From assembly GCA_031772625.1 (NCBI GenBank), contig CM062820.1:88699988-88763987 (forward strand): DNA of 64,000 bases, read 5' to 3'. Source of the DNA: Pinus tabuliformis. Lineage: Eukaryota > Streptophyta > Pinopsida > Pinales > Pinaceae. The notes under the pieces were generated by a model that ran no database searches, was not told the origin of the DNA, and saw only the letters and a list, made by a program, of their open reading frames with translations. Shown here in pieces: positions 10,201 to 18,764 of this stretch. Each line of letters opens with the position of its first letter. Positions within the stretch are counted from its first letter, which is position 1. The translations under genes and the position numbers were made by a program.

Positions 10201-11888
10201 CCAAGTGGGTGGAGTACCTGCAAAGTTTCACTTTTGTGTTGAAGCACATAAGTGGGCAAGCCAACAAAGTGGCGGACGCTTTAAGCAGAAGAGCCCTGCT
10301 CTTACAAGAAAGTGGCATACAGGTGATGAGATTTGAGTATTTGAAGGATTTGTACCAGATGGACGCGGATTTCAAAGAAGCTTTTGAAGCATGCCAGAAT
10401 CCCGTATTGAGGAATACAAGCCCATGGCTAGATTTCAATTTACAGGAAGGATTATTATTTCGAGGAGGACAGCTATGTGTTCCAGATTGTTCAATGAGGG
10501 AAAATTTAGTAAGAGAGAAGCATAGTGGTGGATTGGCGGGACATTTTGGCATCGATAAAATGTTGGAGCAGCTTGGGCATTTCTATTATTGGCCAAAGAT
10601 GAGCCGGGACGTGCAGAGGTATGTAACCAGATGTAAAATATGCCAACTGGCGAAAGGGCACAGCCAGAACACCGGACTGTACACACCCTTACCTGTCCCA
10701 AGCAGACCGTGGGATTCGGTCAGCATTGACTTTGTCCTAGGATTGCCTAGAACGCAGCGGGGATATGATTCAGTGATGGTGGTGGTGGATAGGTTCTCAA
10801 AGATGGCTCATTTTATTCCTTGCCGGAAGACTAGCGACGCCACAAACATGGCACACCTCTTCTTTACAGAAGTGGTTCGATTACATGGCTTACCTAAAAC
10901 CATAGTTTCAGAAAGGGATGTGAAATTTACAGGGCATTTTTGGTGCACCCTGTGGAAAAAGCTGGGCACACAGTTAAATTTCAGTTCTGCGTATCACCCG
11001 CAGACTGACGGACAGACAGAGGTGGTGAACAGGAGTTTGGGCAATTTGTTACGCAGCTTAACAGGAGAAAACTCACGATTATGGGATCGAGCTCTCGCCC
11101 AGGCAGAATTCGCTTATAACGATTCGCCCAATCAGAGCACCGGTCTTAGCCCATTTCAAATCTTGTATGCTATGCATCCGCGAGGAGTACATGAATTGCG
11201 AGATTTGGGACAACTGGAAAGGAGAAGTGCAGACGGAGAAGATTTTGCCGAAGCAATGAGCGAACTGCATGAAAAAGTTAAATTAAGACTACAGGACAGC
11301 ACGCAGAAGTATAAGCAGCATGCAGACACAAAGCGGCGTGAGGTGAATTTTGAAATTGGAGACGAAGTCCTTGCACATTTACGCCGGGAACGGTTTCCTA
11401 AGGGTACGTATAACAAACTGAAATTCAAGAAAATCGGCCCATGCAAAATTCTGCGCAAATTTTCAGCGAACGCATATGAAATTCAGCTGCCACCTGATAT
11501 AGGTATATCACCCATATTCAACATGGCAGACCTGTTCCCATATCATGCCCAGGTGGAAGATGGTAGAATGGTACAGCCACAACGGGACACCCAGTTCGAG
11601 AGCAGTCTTTGGAAGAAACAGTTGCCTTCGGTCCGGACCCATGAAATCGAAGGAATCCTCAGCACACAGGTAGCCAAGAAGACGTGCAGGAAGGAGTATC
11701 TGCGTTATCTCGTCAAGTGGAAGGACCGTCCAATGGAGGACAGCTCCTGGCTCGATGAGACACATATTCGGAAAGCTGGCTACTCGGTGGAGGAACTCAT
11801 GGAACGGAGCCATGAGATCTCTCTTTTACCCCAGCAGCCCCTGATGCAGGAGCATCTGGTCGACAGGGTGAAGACCGAGAGGGGGTGA
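7266..11888 (+). CDS. Ty3/gypsy gag-pol polyprotein with chromodomain (element 1)
   Basis: A single 1540-codon frame; the ATG (GAGGATGGAAGCG) is the first in frame after the primer-binding site. Domains in order: basic N-terminus; gag core about residues 70-240; one CCHC zinc knuckle CYRCHKWGHRAFEC at about 313-327; aspartic protease with IIDSGSTDN at about 400; reverse transcriptase about 600-780 with YLDDILIFS; RNase H about 890-1005 (CDASG ... ADALSRR); integrase with an HHCC zinc motif at about 1085-1125 and a DDE core (SIDFVLGL, SERDVKF, TDGQTEVVNRS); an integrase tail; and a chromodomain at about 1460-1500 (YLRYLVKWKDRPMEDSSWLDE). It supplies all enzymes for reverse transcription and integration; the chromodomain is thought to steer integration towards particular chromatin. 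The stop TGA lies 45-47 bp inside the 3' LTR. No break was seen, so it may be competent. Confidence 0.96.
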   Translation: MEAPRRGRGRGARRGADEGLREQIRVLIARLEAVEAGRRRDPELGDTNEEEVVAAADGSDEVAPELKLLRQVLLASSKPKTEISNYDGSLSAEVLLDRISELDKYFENEEVSEDKRVKFAATKLKGHTLLWWDSVQADRKRMNKSPIRQWSRMIAKLKGRFLPKDYQVELYRQVQSLKQRGMTVKEYTEEFYRVNLRAGYTDDNPEKTARYVNGLRMEILDEISILSPRNIEEAFQSTVKAEEKINRKQNSRRGRGNSRGRGQSYGRGKSAANSEEGSSSKTSGTAEKGDSTRGGRSYHRGRGNGRGRGTNVQCYRCHKWGHRAFECPEVEQAGQRGTLMAQPEEAEAQPREVEDMAETGEALILNKVLLKPTKEVSEPTQQKALFRTVCKSQGKCCKVIIDSGSTDNLVATEMVEKLGLKRRKHPTPYKVSWLQKGHQLLVDEQCEVDFHIGKYHDTVVCDIMPMDVCHILLGRPWQYDRKVTHDGKTNCYKFTKDGVKHTLVPIKEEDSAESSGTKALLMGGKQFIKKVEENEINFAVVRRMKPVLLNLGKSELPKEVQELLEEFKDIAADELPDKLPRKRSISHHIDFIPGASLPNKAAYRMSPKDNEEVRKQVQELLDKGLIRESLSPCAVPTVLAPKKGGEWRMCTDSRAINKITIRYRFPLPRMDDMMDCLSGAAYFTKIDLKSGYHQIRIREGDEWKTTFKTNEGLYEWLVMPFGLSNAPSTFMRLMNEMLKEFIGKFLIVYLDDILIFSRTKKEHLQHIRRVFEKLQQNKLLINLKKCTFLQKELIYLGFVVAKNELKMDPEKIKAIISWPSPKNLFEVRSFHGLASFYRKFIKNFSEICAPMLETIKKASQPFCWTKAAEDSFQLLKRKITERPILRLPDFSKRFQVRCDASGTTIGTVLSQEDRPVAFFSEKLNESRQKYSSYDEEFYAVVQALKHWRHYLLGNEFVLFSDNSALHYITQQHKLNHKHAKWVEYLQSFTFVLKHISGQANKVADALSRRALLLQESGIQVMRFEYLKDLYQMDADFKEAFEACQNPVLRNTSPWLDFNLQEGLLFRGGQLCVPDCSMRENLVREKHSGGLAGHFGIDKMLEQLGHFYYWPKMSRDVQRYVTRCKICQLAKGHSQNTGLYTPLPVPSRPWDSVSIDFVLGLPRTQRGYDSVMVVVDRFSKMAHFIPCRKTSDATNMAHLFFTEVVRLHGLPKTIVSERDVKFTGHFWCTLWKKLGTQLNFSSAYHPQTDGQTEVVNRSLGNLLRSLTGENSRLWDRALAQAEFAYNDSPNQSTGLSPFQILYAMHPRGVHELRDLGQLERRSADGEDFAEAMSELHEKVKLRLQDSTQKYKQHADTKRREVNFEIGDEVLAHLRRERFPKGTYNKLKFKKIGPCKILRKFSANAYEIQLPPDIGISPIFNMADLFPYHAQVEDGRMVQPQRDTQFESSLWKKQLPSVRTHEIEGILSTQVAKKTCRKEYLRYLVKWKDRPMEDSSWLDETHIRKAGYSVEELMERSHEISLLPQQPLMQEHLVDRVKTERG

Positions 11889-13729
11889 ACACAGTTTCGG
11901 AAGTAGATTGGGGAAGATGAACGGTTCATTAAACTGGACAGCAAGCCTGTCAGAGTTATTATGTTTTTTTTGTTTAATTTCTTTCAGGGTCAACTACAGC
12001 ATTAAACTCTGTTGTCTTAATTTATGTTTGTTTTATTTTAATTATTGTAACAGGTTTTAGTTAGAAGTGTTAAAGATAGATTAGTGTCAATAAGTATGTA
12101 AACAACAAACCCTTATGGTATAAAGGGGACAAGTGAACAAACAAATAGTAAAGGAAACGTATGCCTGTAGCAACTGCACAAACTGTAATAGCATAACTAC
12201 CAAGCAGTTAACTAACTGCCCAAACTATTGTACAAAAAGACAAACGAAATAACCCAGAGGGGTTCAGCAGCAGAACATGTAAAGGAGAATAATAGAAATA
12301 CATACATTTTCTTCCTTCATCAAATACAGTGCACAATTAAACACACAGTTCCAAGATTTTTGTCTCTGTAACAGAATGTACATGTATACTACTGTGTTTT
12401 CAATTCATTTCAGGTAAATAAAATAACAGAGTTTTTACAATTCCAAAGATTCTATCGACCAGCCAAGGCCGAGAGTGAGCACAAGGCGGGAAGGCGCAAA
12501 CCAACACAACAGAGCGTACCAGACCACGGTTGAGACCGGGTAAGCAACAAAACCAATTACAATTAAGTTTATAAGCCACTGAATATTACATTGTATGCCT
12601 ATATAATTCAACTTCCATAAAACTGTGCAACGAGGGTTCATTGAACCGAGCTATCAAGGGCTCACAGAAACCCTCTAAGTTGCGGCTGCGGGTTGGAGTT
12701 AACCCAACACACTCAAGTTTGACAGACATATAGTATACAGACAACAGGCGAAAGCAAATGCAACCAAGACCAAGAACCACTGTGAGAAAGTGAAACAAGG
12801 ACAGAGCTACCCGGGAAGGAGTGACTGTAACCCTTGCGAATCCATGGGAACCGGCCACACCTGCCAACACAAAACAAGGTGAAGGGTTAGGGTTTGAAAC
12901 CAGATAATAACCCTGTACAAGAAAGCTATGACACGAAGCTGTGAATAAACCAAAGAAAACCCGTGTATGCGAGAGACGAAGAGGCCATACCTGCAGTGAG
13001 CCGAGACCCAGGCCAGCAGAATCGAAGTATTAACCCTGAACACGAAGGGGTTGCGGAACGTTAGTTCCGGTACAAACGGTGGATAAAGAAATATAACACG
13101 GAACGAAACCATACATGTTCTATAAAGCCGAGCGCCGGAGGAAAACCAAGTTGGACAGCCATCGAACTGAGCATTTGATAGCTGAGCAGACCAGCAACCA
13201 TTCATCACCAGCATTCACCACGAAATTACCAAAAGGACCATAACGAACAGTATTCACCAGAACAAACCCAGGAATGCTCACACAGTCGTAAAAACAAGTT
13301 GACTGTGCAGTGGAGGAACCGGAACTTACCAATAAAACCTGAAGTGAATACATCGACTCCCACAGCAACGGATAGACAGAGTTGAATAGCATTGTTTCAT
13401 CATAAAAACCAGCGGGAGATCAACAGGGTTCTCCCCACAGGCAGAGAAACCAGAGGCGGAGCCGAGACCAGAACGAGACCACAGAGCAAGTCACAAAGTG
13501 AAAATGACCGAACAGGCGCGAAACGGCGGAGGAAAAGCGAATTAAGGGGATTAGGGTTTGTCAACTCCAAGGAGGGCAGGTGTCATAAGGAGAGACCAAG
13601 TAAGGTACCGTGAATTGAATGTCAATCAACCACCAGAATCATTTACAATCGCTTTTTAATCAAACCAAAGTATTAGTGTAAGTCCACGTAGATTGAGCTA
13701 GTGTGGGACCACGTGGGCTGGACCCATCA
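11842..13729 (+). repeat. 3' LTR of element 1 (1888 bp)
   Basis: Direct copy of 5335-7222. It begins inside the polyprotein frame and is followed at once by the TSD TTTAG. The bases just upstream (CTCTTTTACCCCAGCAGCCC) are pyrimidine-rich, with no adjacent polypurine tract. A purine run GAGAGGGGG occurs inside the LTR at 11877-11885. Confidence 0.95.
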
Positions 13730-13849
13730 TTTAGCGCAAGTTCGGTGCGTGAATTTCACAGACCATATTTACAATAACACTAATTCTTGCTAGGACTACA
13801 ACAATCTCTTCTTTTTCATTATTTTGTTTGTTTAAGAGAATGAAAATGA

Positions 13850-14960
13850 GGACGTTCTAAAAAAATCTTTTTTTTAGTCTTTTGGCAGCTGATACATCGA
13901 AAAGGGAGAGACATGGGTCTAGTGAGTCTTAATCAAAGATTAAAAAAATCATCTTTTAACCATGTTAAATTCATCTTAAAAGGGTTGGAAGGTTTCTTAA
14001 GGGCCCCTTTTATGTCCAATAAAATGGGGCAATGGTTTGAAATGCCTCCCTCACCAATCCATTGCTTAACCATGGGGAGAGATTCTAGAAGAGCTTCAGC
14101 GAGGAGGAATTTGTCGATTATATTAACAAGCCAATCATCCCCTAAATGTTGATTTCTCCAAGTAGGTGAAATTTTAACAGGTTCCACATCCACCAACATA
14201 CAACAAGTAAGCCTACTCTGGAAGAAATCCACTTGAGGATTTGGCTTGGCCCGAAGGCCCCAAGATTCTAAATGACCCAAAGAGAAATTTAAGTCACCAC
14301 CAACCATGGTATTGTTTAATCAAAGAAGGGATTTATTCAAGAGTGAATCCCAAAAATCAGTTCGATTTTGAGATGGTCCATAGATGTTAATTAAGATAAG
14401 AGCTTGACCCAAAACCAGAGAATAGACCTCAATCACATAACCAACTCAATTTTTCAGATATTGGAAACTTGAACCTGATGGGATTTCCAACCCACATCAA
14501 GACCCCCACCCCCGCACACACCCTTTCAAACGACCAAAGGTATCTACAGCTGAGAAAGACCATCAATTCAGTAGGGATTCAAGGCACAAAGAAATTTGGA
14601 TGTTATTACCAAGAGTTTCTTGAAGGAAGATAATATCTAGTTCGTTTACTTCGACAAGTCCCTTTATATATATTTTTTTAGAGGGACAAGCAATACCCCA
14701 ATAATTGAAAGACATTAATTTCATTTGGGAAACTCCAAGGAGGTTTGGATAGATCTAAGGGCCCCTCTAATAGACAATTTCCTATCGACAGTAAGATCTT
14801 CATGGGATTTTTCTTTTGCTTGGGATAGGAAGGATTGTCTTCCATGGATTTGGCCCTCCACATAGGACAAAGAAAGTTGTCCCAATCCCTAGGTAATACC
14901 TCCCCTATGGGGAACCACAAGCCGAGAGTGGTCGTTACTTAAGACATCATCGGTGTCATG
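13850..14960 (-). mobile_element. LINE fragment: ORF2 endonuclease region, decayed
   Basis: Read on the reverse strand, an ORF2 start with MKLMSFNYWGIACPSKK begins at 14724, followed by LDIIFLQETLGNN, IYGPSQNRTDFWDSL and GGDLNFSLGHLESWG, then the TWRN...GISNHCPILLDI block. These are the conserved blocks of the LINE apurinic/apyrimidinic-type endonuclease, which nicks the target site. Stops and frameshifts interrupt it (near 14565, 14515 and 14315), while a 124-codon piece (14307-13933) remains open. Sequence upstream of 14724 may be the end of ORF1. The copy stops before the reverse transcriptase, at about 13850, beside the peroxidase relic A remnant. It is a different, much older copy than the LINE at 1-3030. 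Confidence 0.8.
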
Positions 14961-15658
14961 AAACTTAGAAGAGGTAAAAGAAAAAGAGGATGATGATGAG
15001 GACATATCACCAAGGTATTAAAAACAAGGAAAAAAATTGGGTCGAGATGGGAAGAGGATAAATGAGGAGGGATACAAGAGCTAGCAACATAGAATCCCAT
15101 AGATACTTGAGGACTACATGTCTGAGAATGAGAAAAAGAAAAACCAACATCACTAAAAAGAAGATATGAGGAAGAGAAGGAAGTGGCATGGTACCTTCAT
15201 AATTCGGAGCTGAGAGGGAACAAGGATGGACATATGGCTGAGAACCCTCATTCATTTGCAAGGAAACTTGAACGTCATCATAAAATCCCATATAATTCAT
15301 GCAAGATGTAGATACCAACATCTTCTAAGATTGGACCCTCAGTTCATTAGACTCGTCAACCTAAGAAAAAACATTGGTTTTGTTCGCCTTCTTGTGCAGA
15401 GGAAGCATGCAATATTTTGTGAGGTGCCTATGTTAATGCCACTCCTATATCTAAAAGGGACTCCTATGTAGTCCAACTCAAGAGAGCATGTATGTTGACT
15501 TTTTTCCACAACCATGGTTTAAAAAAAATAATCAATTTAGTCTTTAACCAAAACATGTTTTTGTAAAAGTTCAAAATTATTTTTGAAAAAATAATTACTT
15601 CGCTACCAAGAAAAATTGAAGGAAGATCAAAACTAAATAGAACAAATAATCTATCAAT
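14961..15658. other. Unassigned spacer
   Basis: Nothing recognisable. The reverse strand has a 104-codon open stretch (15321-15007) which could be ORF1 of the adjacent LINE fragment but has no motif I can name. Confidence 0.4.
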
Positions 15659-15844
15659 GTCAAAGAAAATCACAAGTATCAAAAACAATCATCAAATAAT
15701 TTTTGCAGAAAAAAAATCTACAAAGGGTTTTATGATTTTGTTGTGTTACTTGTCAAAGAAAATCACAAGTATAAAAAACAATCATCAAATAATTTTTGCA
15801 GAAAAAAATTCTACAAAAGGTTTTATGATTTTGTTGTGTTACTT
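15659..15844. repeat. Tandem duplication, 93-bp unit x2
   Basis: 15659-15751 and 15752-15844 are near-identical copies beginning GTCAAAGAAAATCACAAGTA. Each ends with the core TTTTATGATTTTGTTGTGTT, which recurs in the arrays at 26.4-27.4 kb. The short open frame across it is a by-product of the duplication. Confidence 0.9.
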
Positions 15845-15914
15845 GATATAATTATTTGACTCAATTCAACTTTATGTTGGAGATCATCTTTTTGGAAAAA
15901 ATTGTGTGGAGAAA

Positions 15915-18764
15915 TGTCACACTCTAAACATAGATTTCAAAAAAAATTTACATGTTGTAGATTCTACATTCTACATTCACCCAACCATAATATATCAATA
16001 TATATAAACCATGTGTACCATGAATCTCCAAGGATTTCGACATATATGTTTATGAAATAATGTTACAGCATGCACCTACGACTTTCGGCTTTGACACATT
16101 CATGGTTTTATTATATGACATGCACTTTACAATCATCACGGTCAATATACATTTGATTTACAATTATAGTCATAACATTCGTTTCCCTATCCAATGATAA
16201 TAAGGGTAGTCTTATATATGTATGGTTTATGTTGTGGTGGTCATGCGACTTGCTGCCATGACAGGTCCCGGGTACCATGGGCTAGCACCAGTCTTAATTC
16301 CGACCGGTATGGCGTTCAATTCGAGATCTGTCTAATCTGCTTTTGGAGATATGAGTACAGTAAAGCACTGTCGTTTGCAGTACTGGCTTACTGTGGTTCA
16401 TACACCTGGCCTGATCAACGACTCACCTCCGTTCTGCCATGTGCGGTGGCGTGATCCAGAGCTACGAGGCTGGCTCCTTGGACTTCCCATTTCGTGCTCA
16501 ATTGCTTCTGGATCCTTCTCGTTGATCGGACGGTGGTGGCAGACCTCTTCAGATCAAGGGCAGAGGCGATGCCACGAGGCCGGGTCATGCGTTGAATATT
16601 TAATGTTCATTTTGCATTGGCTTGGTTGTTGTTTTCATTCTGGTCAAGAGTTTGGCTCTCGAAATCCTCGGCTCGACCATGTTCGGCCGAAGGCTTTGAG
16701 GTTCTCCACCGCAGCAGTTCTATCGAGGCACAGAGGAATACTTCAAGTTCTGTTCAGGTTAAGCCGAGTTTATGAGCTACACTTCTGCTATCGTTTACAT
16801 TTAAATGTTTTTGTTCTCAGCCGTTTGACATATTACTCAGTCATCTACTTTCATGGTTTACAGGAAAGGCTTCCAGCGTGCAAGCAGTGTTGGGGAGAAG
16901 ACCCAACTTTCCAGCCTCGGCCCTTCTGCTACAGGTATGAGGAACCCCTCATTCATAGGTTCTATTATTTCGATTATACTTACTCGGAACAGTGGCTAAT
17001 CCTCTGTTCTGCTGAACAGGGAGGCCGAGTTCCTGGCTTTCAAGTAATTCTCCGCTAAGCGACCAGGTTTTACTGATTACGATCCTATATGGCTCATTTC
17101 CTTGACTGTTAGTTTGGATGACTTTAGTCTTTCTTAAGAGCTCATGATAGGACGGTTTCTGTCCAAGCTCGGTTCTCTGAGTGATGTATTTATGCACAGT
17201 TTATTATTTTGTTAAATGCTCGACTCACAGCATACAGTTAGACATATACGATTTTGATTATGCCATGCGATTTATTGGGTTGCGTTTGTCTCAGACTTGT
17301 TTATATATACACGTATTTAAGTTTCAGCATCATCTATTCTCGGCATAATGACATTGTCTCATTTTTTATCAGCGTTTAAATCCTGGTTATGAGTTGCATG
17401 CCTGAAATATGTTTTCAGATCTGCTTTGACTTGTTTTTCCTGGTATACAAATCTAAACCCAAGTTTTATTTATTAATTTGCGACCATGGCGCTCCTGCCG
17501 TCCTGCATAAGCTTCAACCAAACCCATTTATCCTATTTTGAGATGAGGGTTTTACTAAATGTTTTTGACTGAGGCTGCTCGTAACCCCTGTTACCATGCG
17601 GTCCTCGGCATGTTATTTTCTTTTAACTGTTATGAATCTGGAATGTGTAAACCCTGTGATGTTAACCCACGCATATGTATATGATTAATACAGTAGTATG
17701 GTTCTTCGTTTCCAAGGTGATGGCGGTCCTCCTGGCCGGTCAATGTTTATATGCAATCTTTTATTTTTTCGAATAAGGCATGAGGTTTATACATGTATTG
17801 GGTTTGCGGACCTGTCAGTCCCGTTTATAAAATAGCTGTCATTCTGTTATGAGCGCAATACATTTCTTTGCCAGAAGTGTCTGTTCCTTTCTTTCGATTT
17901 TGACTGTAAATAAATAACTCGGATTCTTTCTTCGACATGAAAATATAGGTAAGGGTTTTTACCGTAGGACCACTGTTCATATTATTTACGGTTTCTGTAG
18001 TAGCAAAAACTTATTCATTCAGTTTTTCTACTGTTATTTCCGAATGAAATATGCAAGGGTTAATGTTTGTTTCTTAGAATGCAAATGTTTCGGTTTCTGT
18101 CTACAAATACAACAACTAGTGTTCTTTTCTTAGCTTAGAATATATAAATGACAGTCAAGGAGGTTACAGTGTACCACTCTTTCTAGCACAGAAGAATGTA
18201 TCTTTTAGGAATAAAACCACACCAGAGATAACTCTATAAGTAAATGTACACATAGTAGGCCATACATGTTCCTGTACAAACCTACTTGTATTGCTTGTCA
18301 ATCCACCCGTCCGTAGGAAGAATTCCTCTTTGTCCTTCCACCCCCAAGCACTTGCAGGTCCTACTCGACCGCAATTACACTGGTCTCGCCAGTAAACGCT
18401 ATCTGATCCTAACCAGACATAGTGTAAACAGGAAATTTATTTTTCCTCTTATGCCATCTGATCCTAACATGACATAGCATCCATCATTTCTTTTTTTCTT
18501 TGCCATCTGATCCCAACCAGACTTGGAATTTCCCCCTTTCCCTCTGGGGTCTCAACTACCTCAAGGTAGTTAGGGTTCCAATGTAACTGATTCCTCAGTT
18601 ACTAACCATGATTAATCATAACTCAATTCAAATAGTACCAACACAATTTGTCTTTCATTAACATAAAAATTAATAACAGGATTATATATATTTTAAAATA
18701 AAGTCTTTGTTCAATAATTATTTTCACTATTTACTAACATTAACTTTTCACAAGGGATGTTACA
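15915..18764 (-). repeat. 3' LTR of element 2 (about 2850 bp)
   Basis: Left repeat on the plus strand. The final stop codon TAA of the polyprotein lies at bases 3-5 of this LTR read on the reverse strand (18762-18760). No open frame in it looks like a gene; the plus-strand 235-codon frame (16351-17058) matches nothing I know and corresponds to a shorter, broken frame in the other LTR. Confidence 0.93.

Larger units (their letters stand above)
5335..13729 (+). mobile_element. Ty3/gypsy chromovirus, element 1 (complete, intact polyprotein)
   Basis: Two direct long terminal repeats of exactly 1888 bp (5335-7222 and 11842-13729), both TG...CA, bound an 8395-bp element with a perfect 5-bp target-site duplication TTTAG (5330-5334 and 13730-13734). 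A primer-binding site, one uninterrupted 1540-codon gag-pol frame and a chromodomain are all present. By eye the LTRs differ at about 25-35 positions with no length change, so the insertion is comparatively recent. The target is exon 4 of a peroxidase relic. The domain order protease-RT-RNase H-integrase-chromodomain makes it a chromovirus. The integrase C-terminus (GTYNKLKFKKIGPCKILRKF) suggests a Galadriel/Tcn1-like clade, which is a guess. Confidence 0.96.
4795..13795 (+). pseudogene. Class III peroxidase relic A (exon 3 and part of exon 4), split by element 1
   Basis: Intron 2 sequence (about 4795-4878) matches relic B at about 31.05 kb. Exon 3 is at 4879-5041 after the acceptor TTACCAG: it starts LGGPS, then has TAG where relic B has Trp (position about 4893), a small deletion at the LGRRD motif, and a later frameshift before the segment reading LFRAQRLSTMEIATLVG. 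A normal-looking GT donor follows, and intron 3 is only about 278 bp (5042-5319). Exon 4 begins about 5320 with codons for Ala-Asn-Thr where the family has Ala-His-Thr, so the codon for the proximal haem-ligand histidine is changed. The exon is then cut by element 1 (TSD TTTAG) and resumes at 13735, staying alignable to relic B only until about 13790. Exons 1 and 2 are absent. Active plant peroxidases are secreted haem enzymes; this copy cannot be functional. Confidence 0.85.

Noticed and set aside
8074-11813. Numerous out-of-frame open stretches in the element 1 pol region
   Set aside because: Shadows of the 1540-codon polyprotein; no own motifs.
15657-15851. 64-codon ORF with an internal protein repeat
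   Set aside because: The protein repeat only reflects the 93-bp DNA duplication; no start context or domain.
16351-17058. 235-codon plus-strand open frame in the left LTR of element 2
   Set aside because: Lies wholly within an LTR, matches no domain, and the counterpart in the other LTR is shorter and split (155 and 84 codons).
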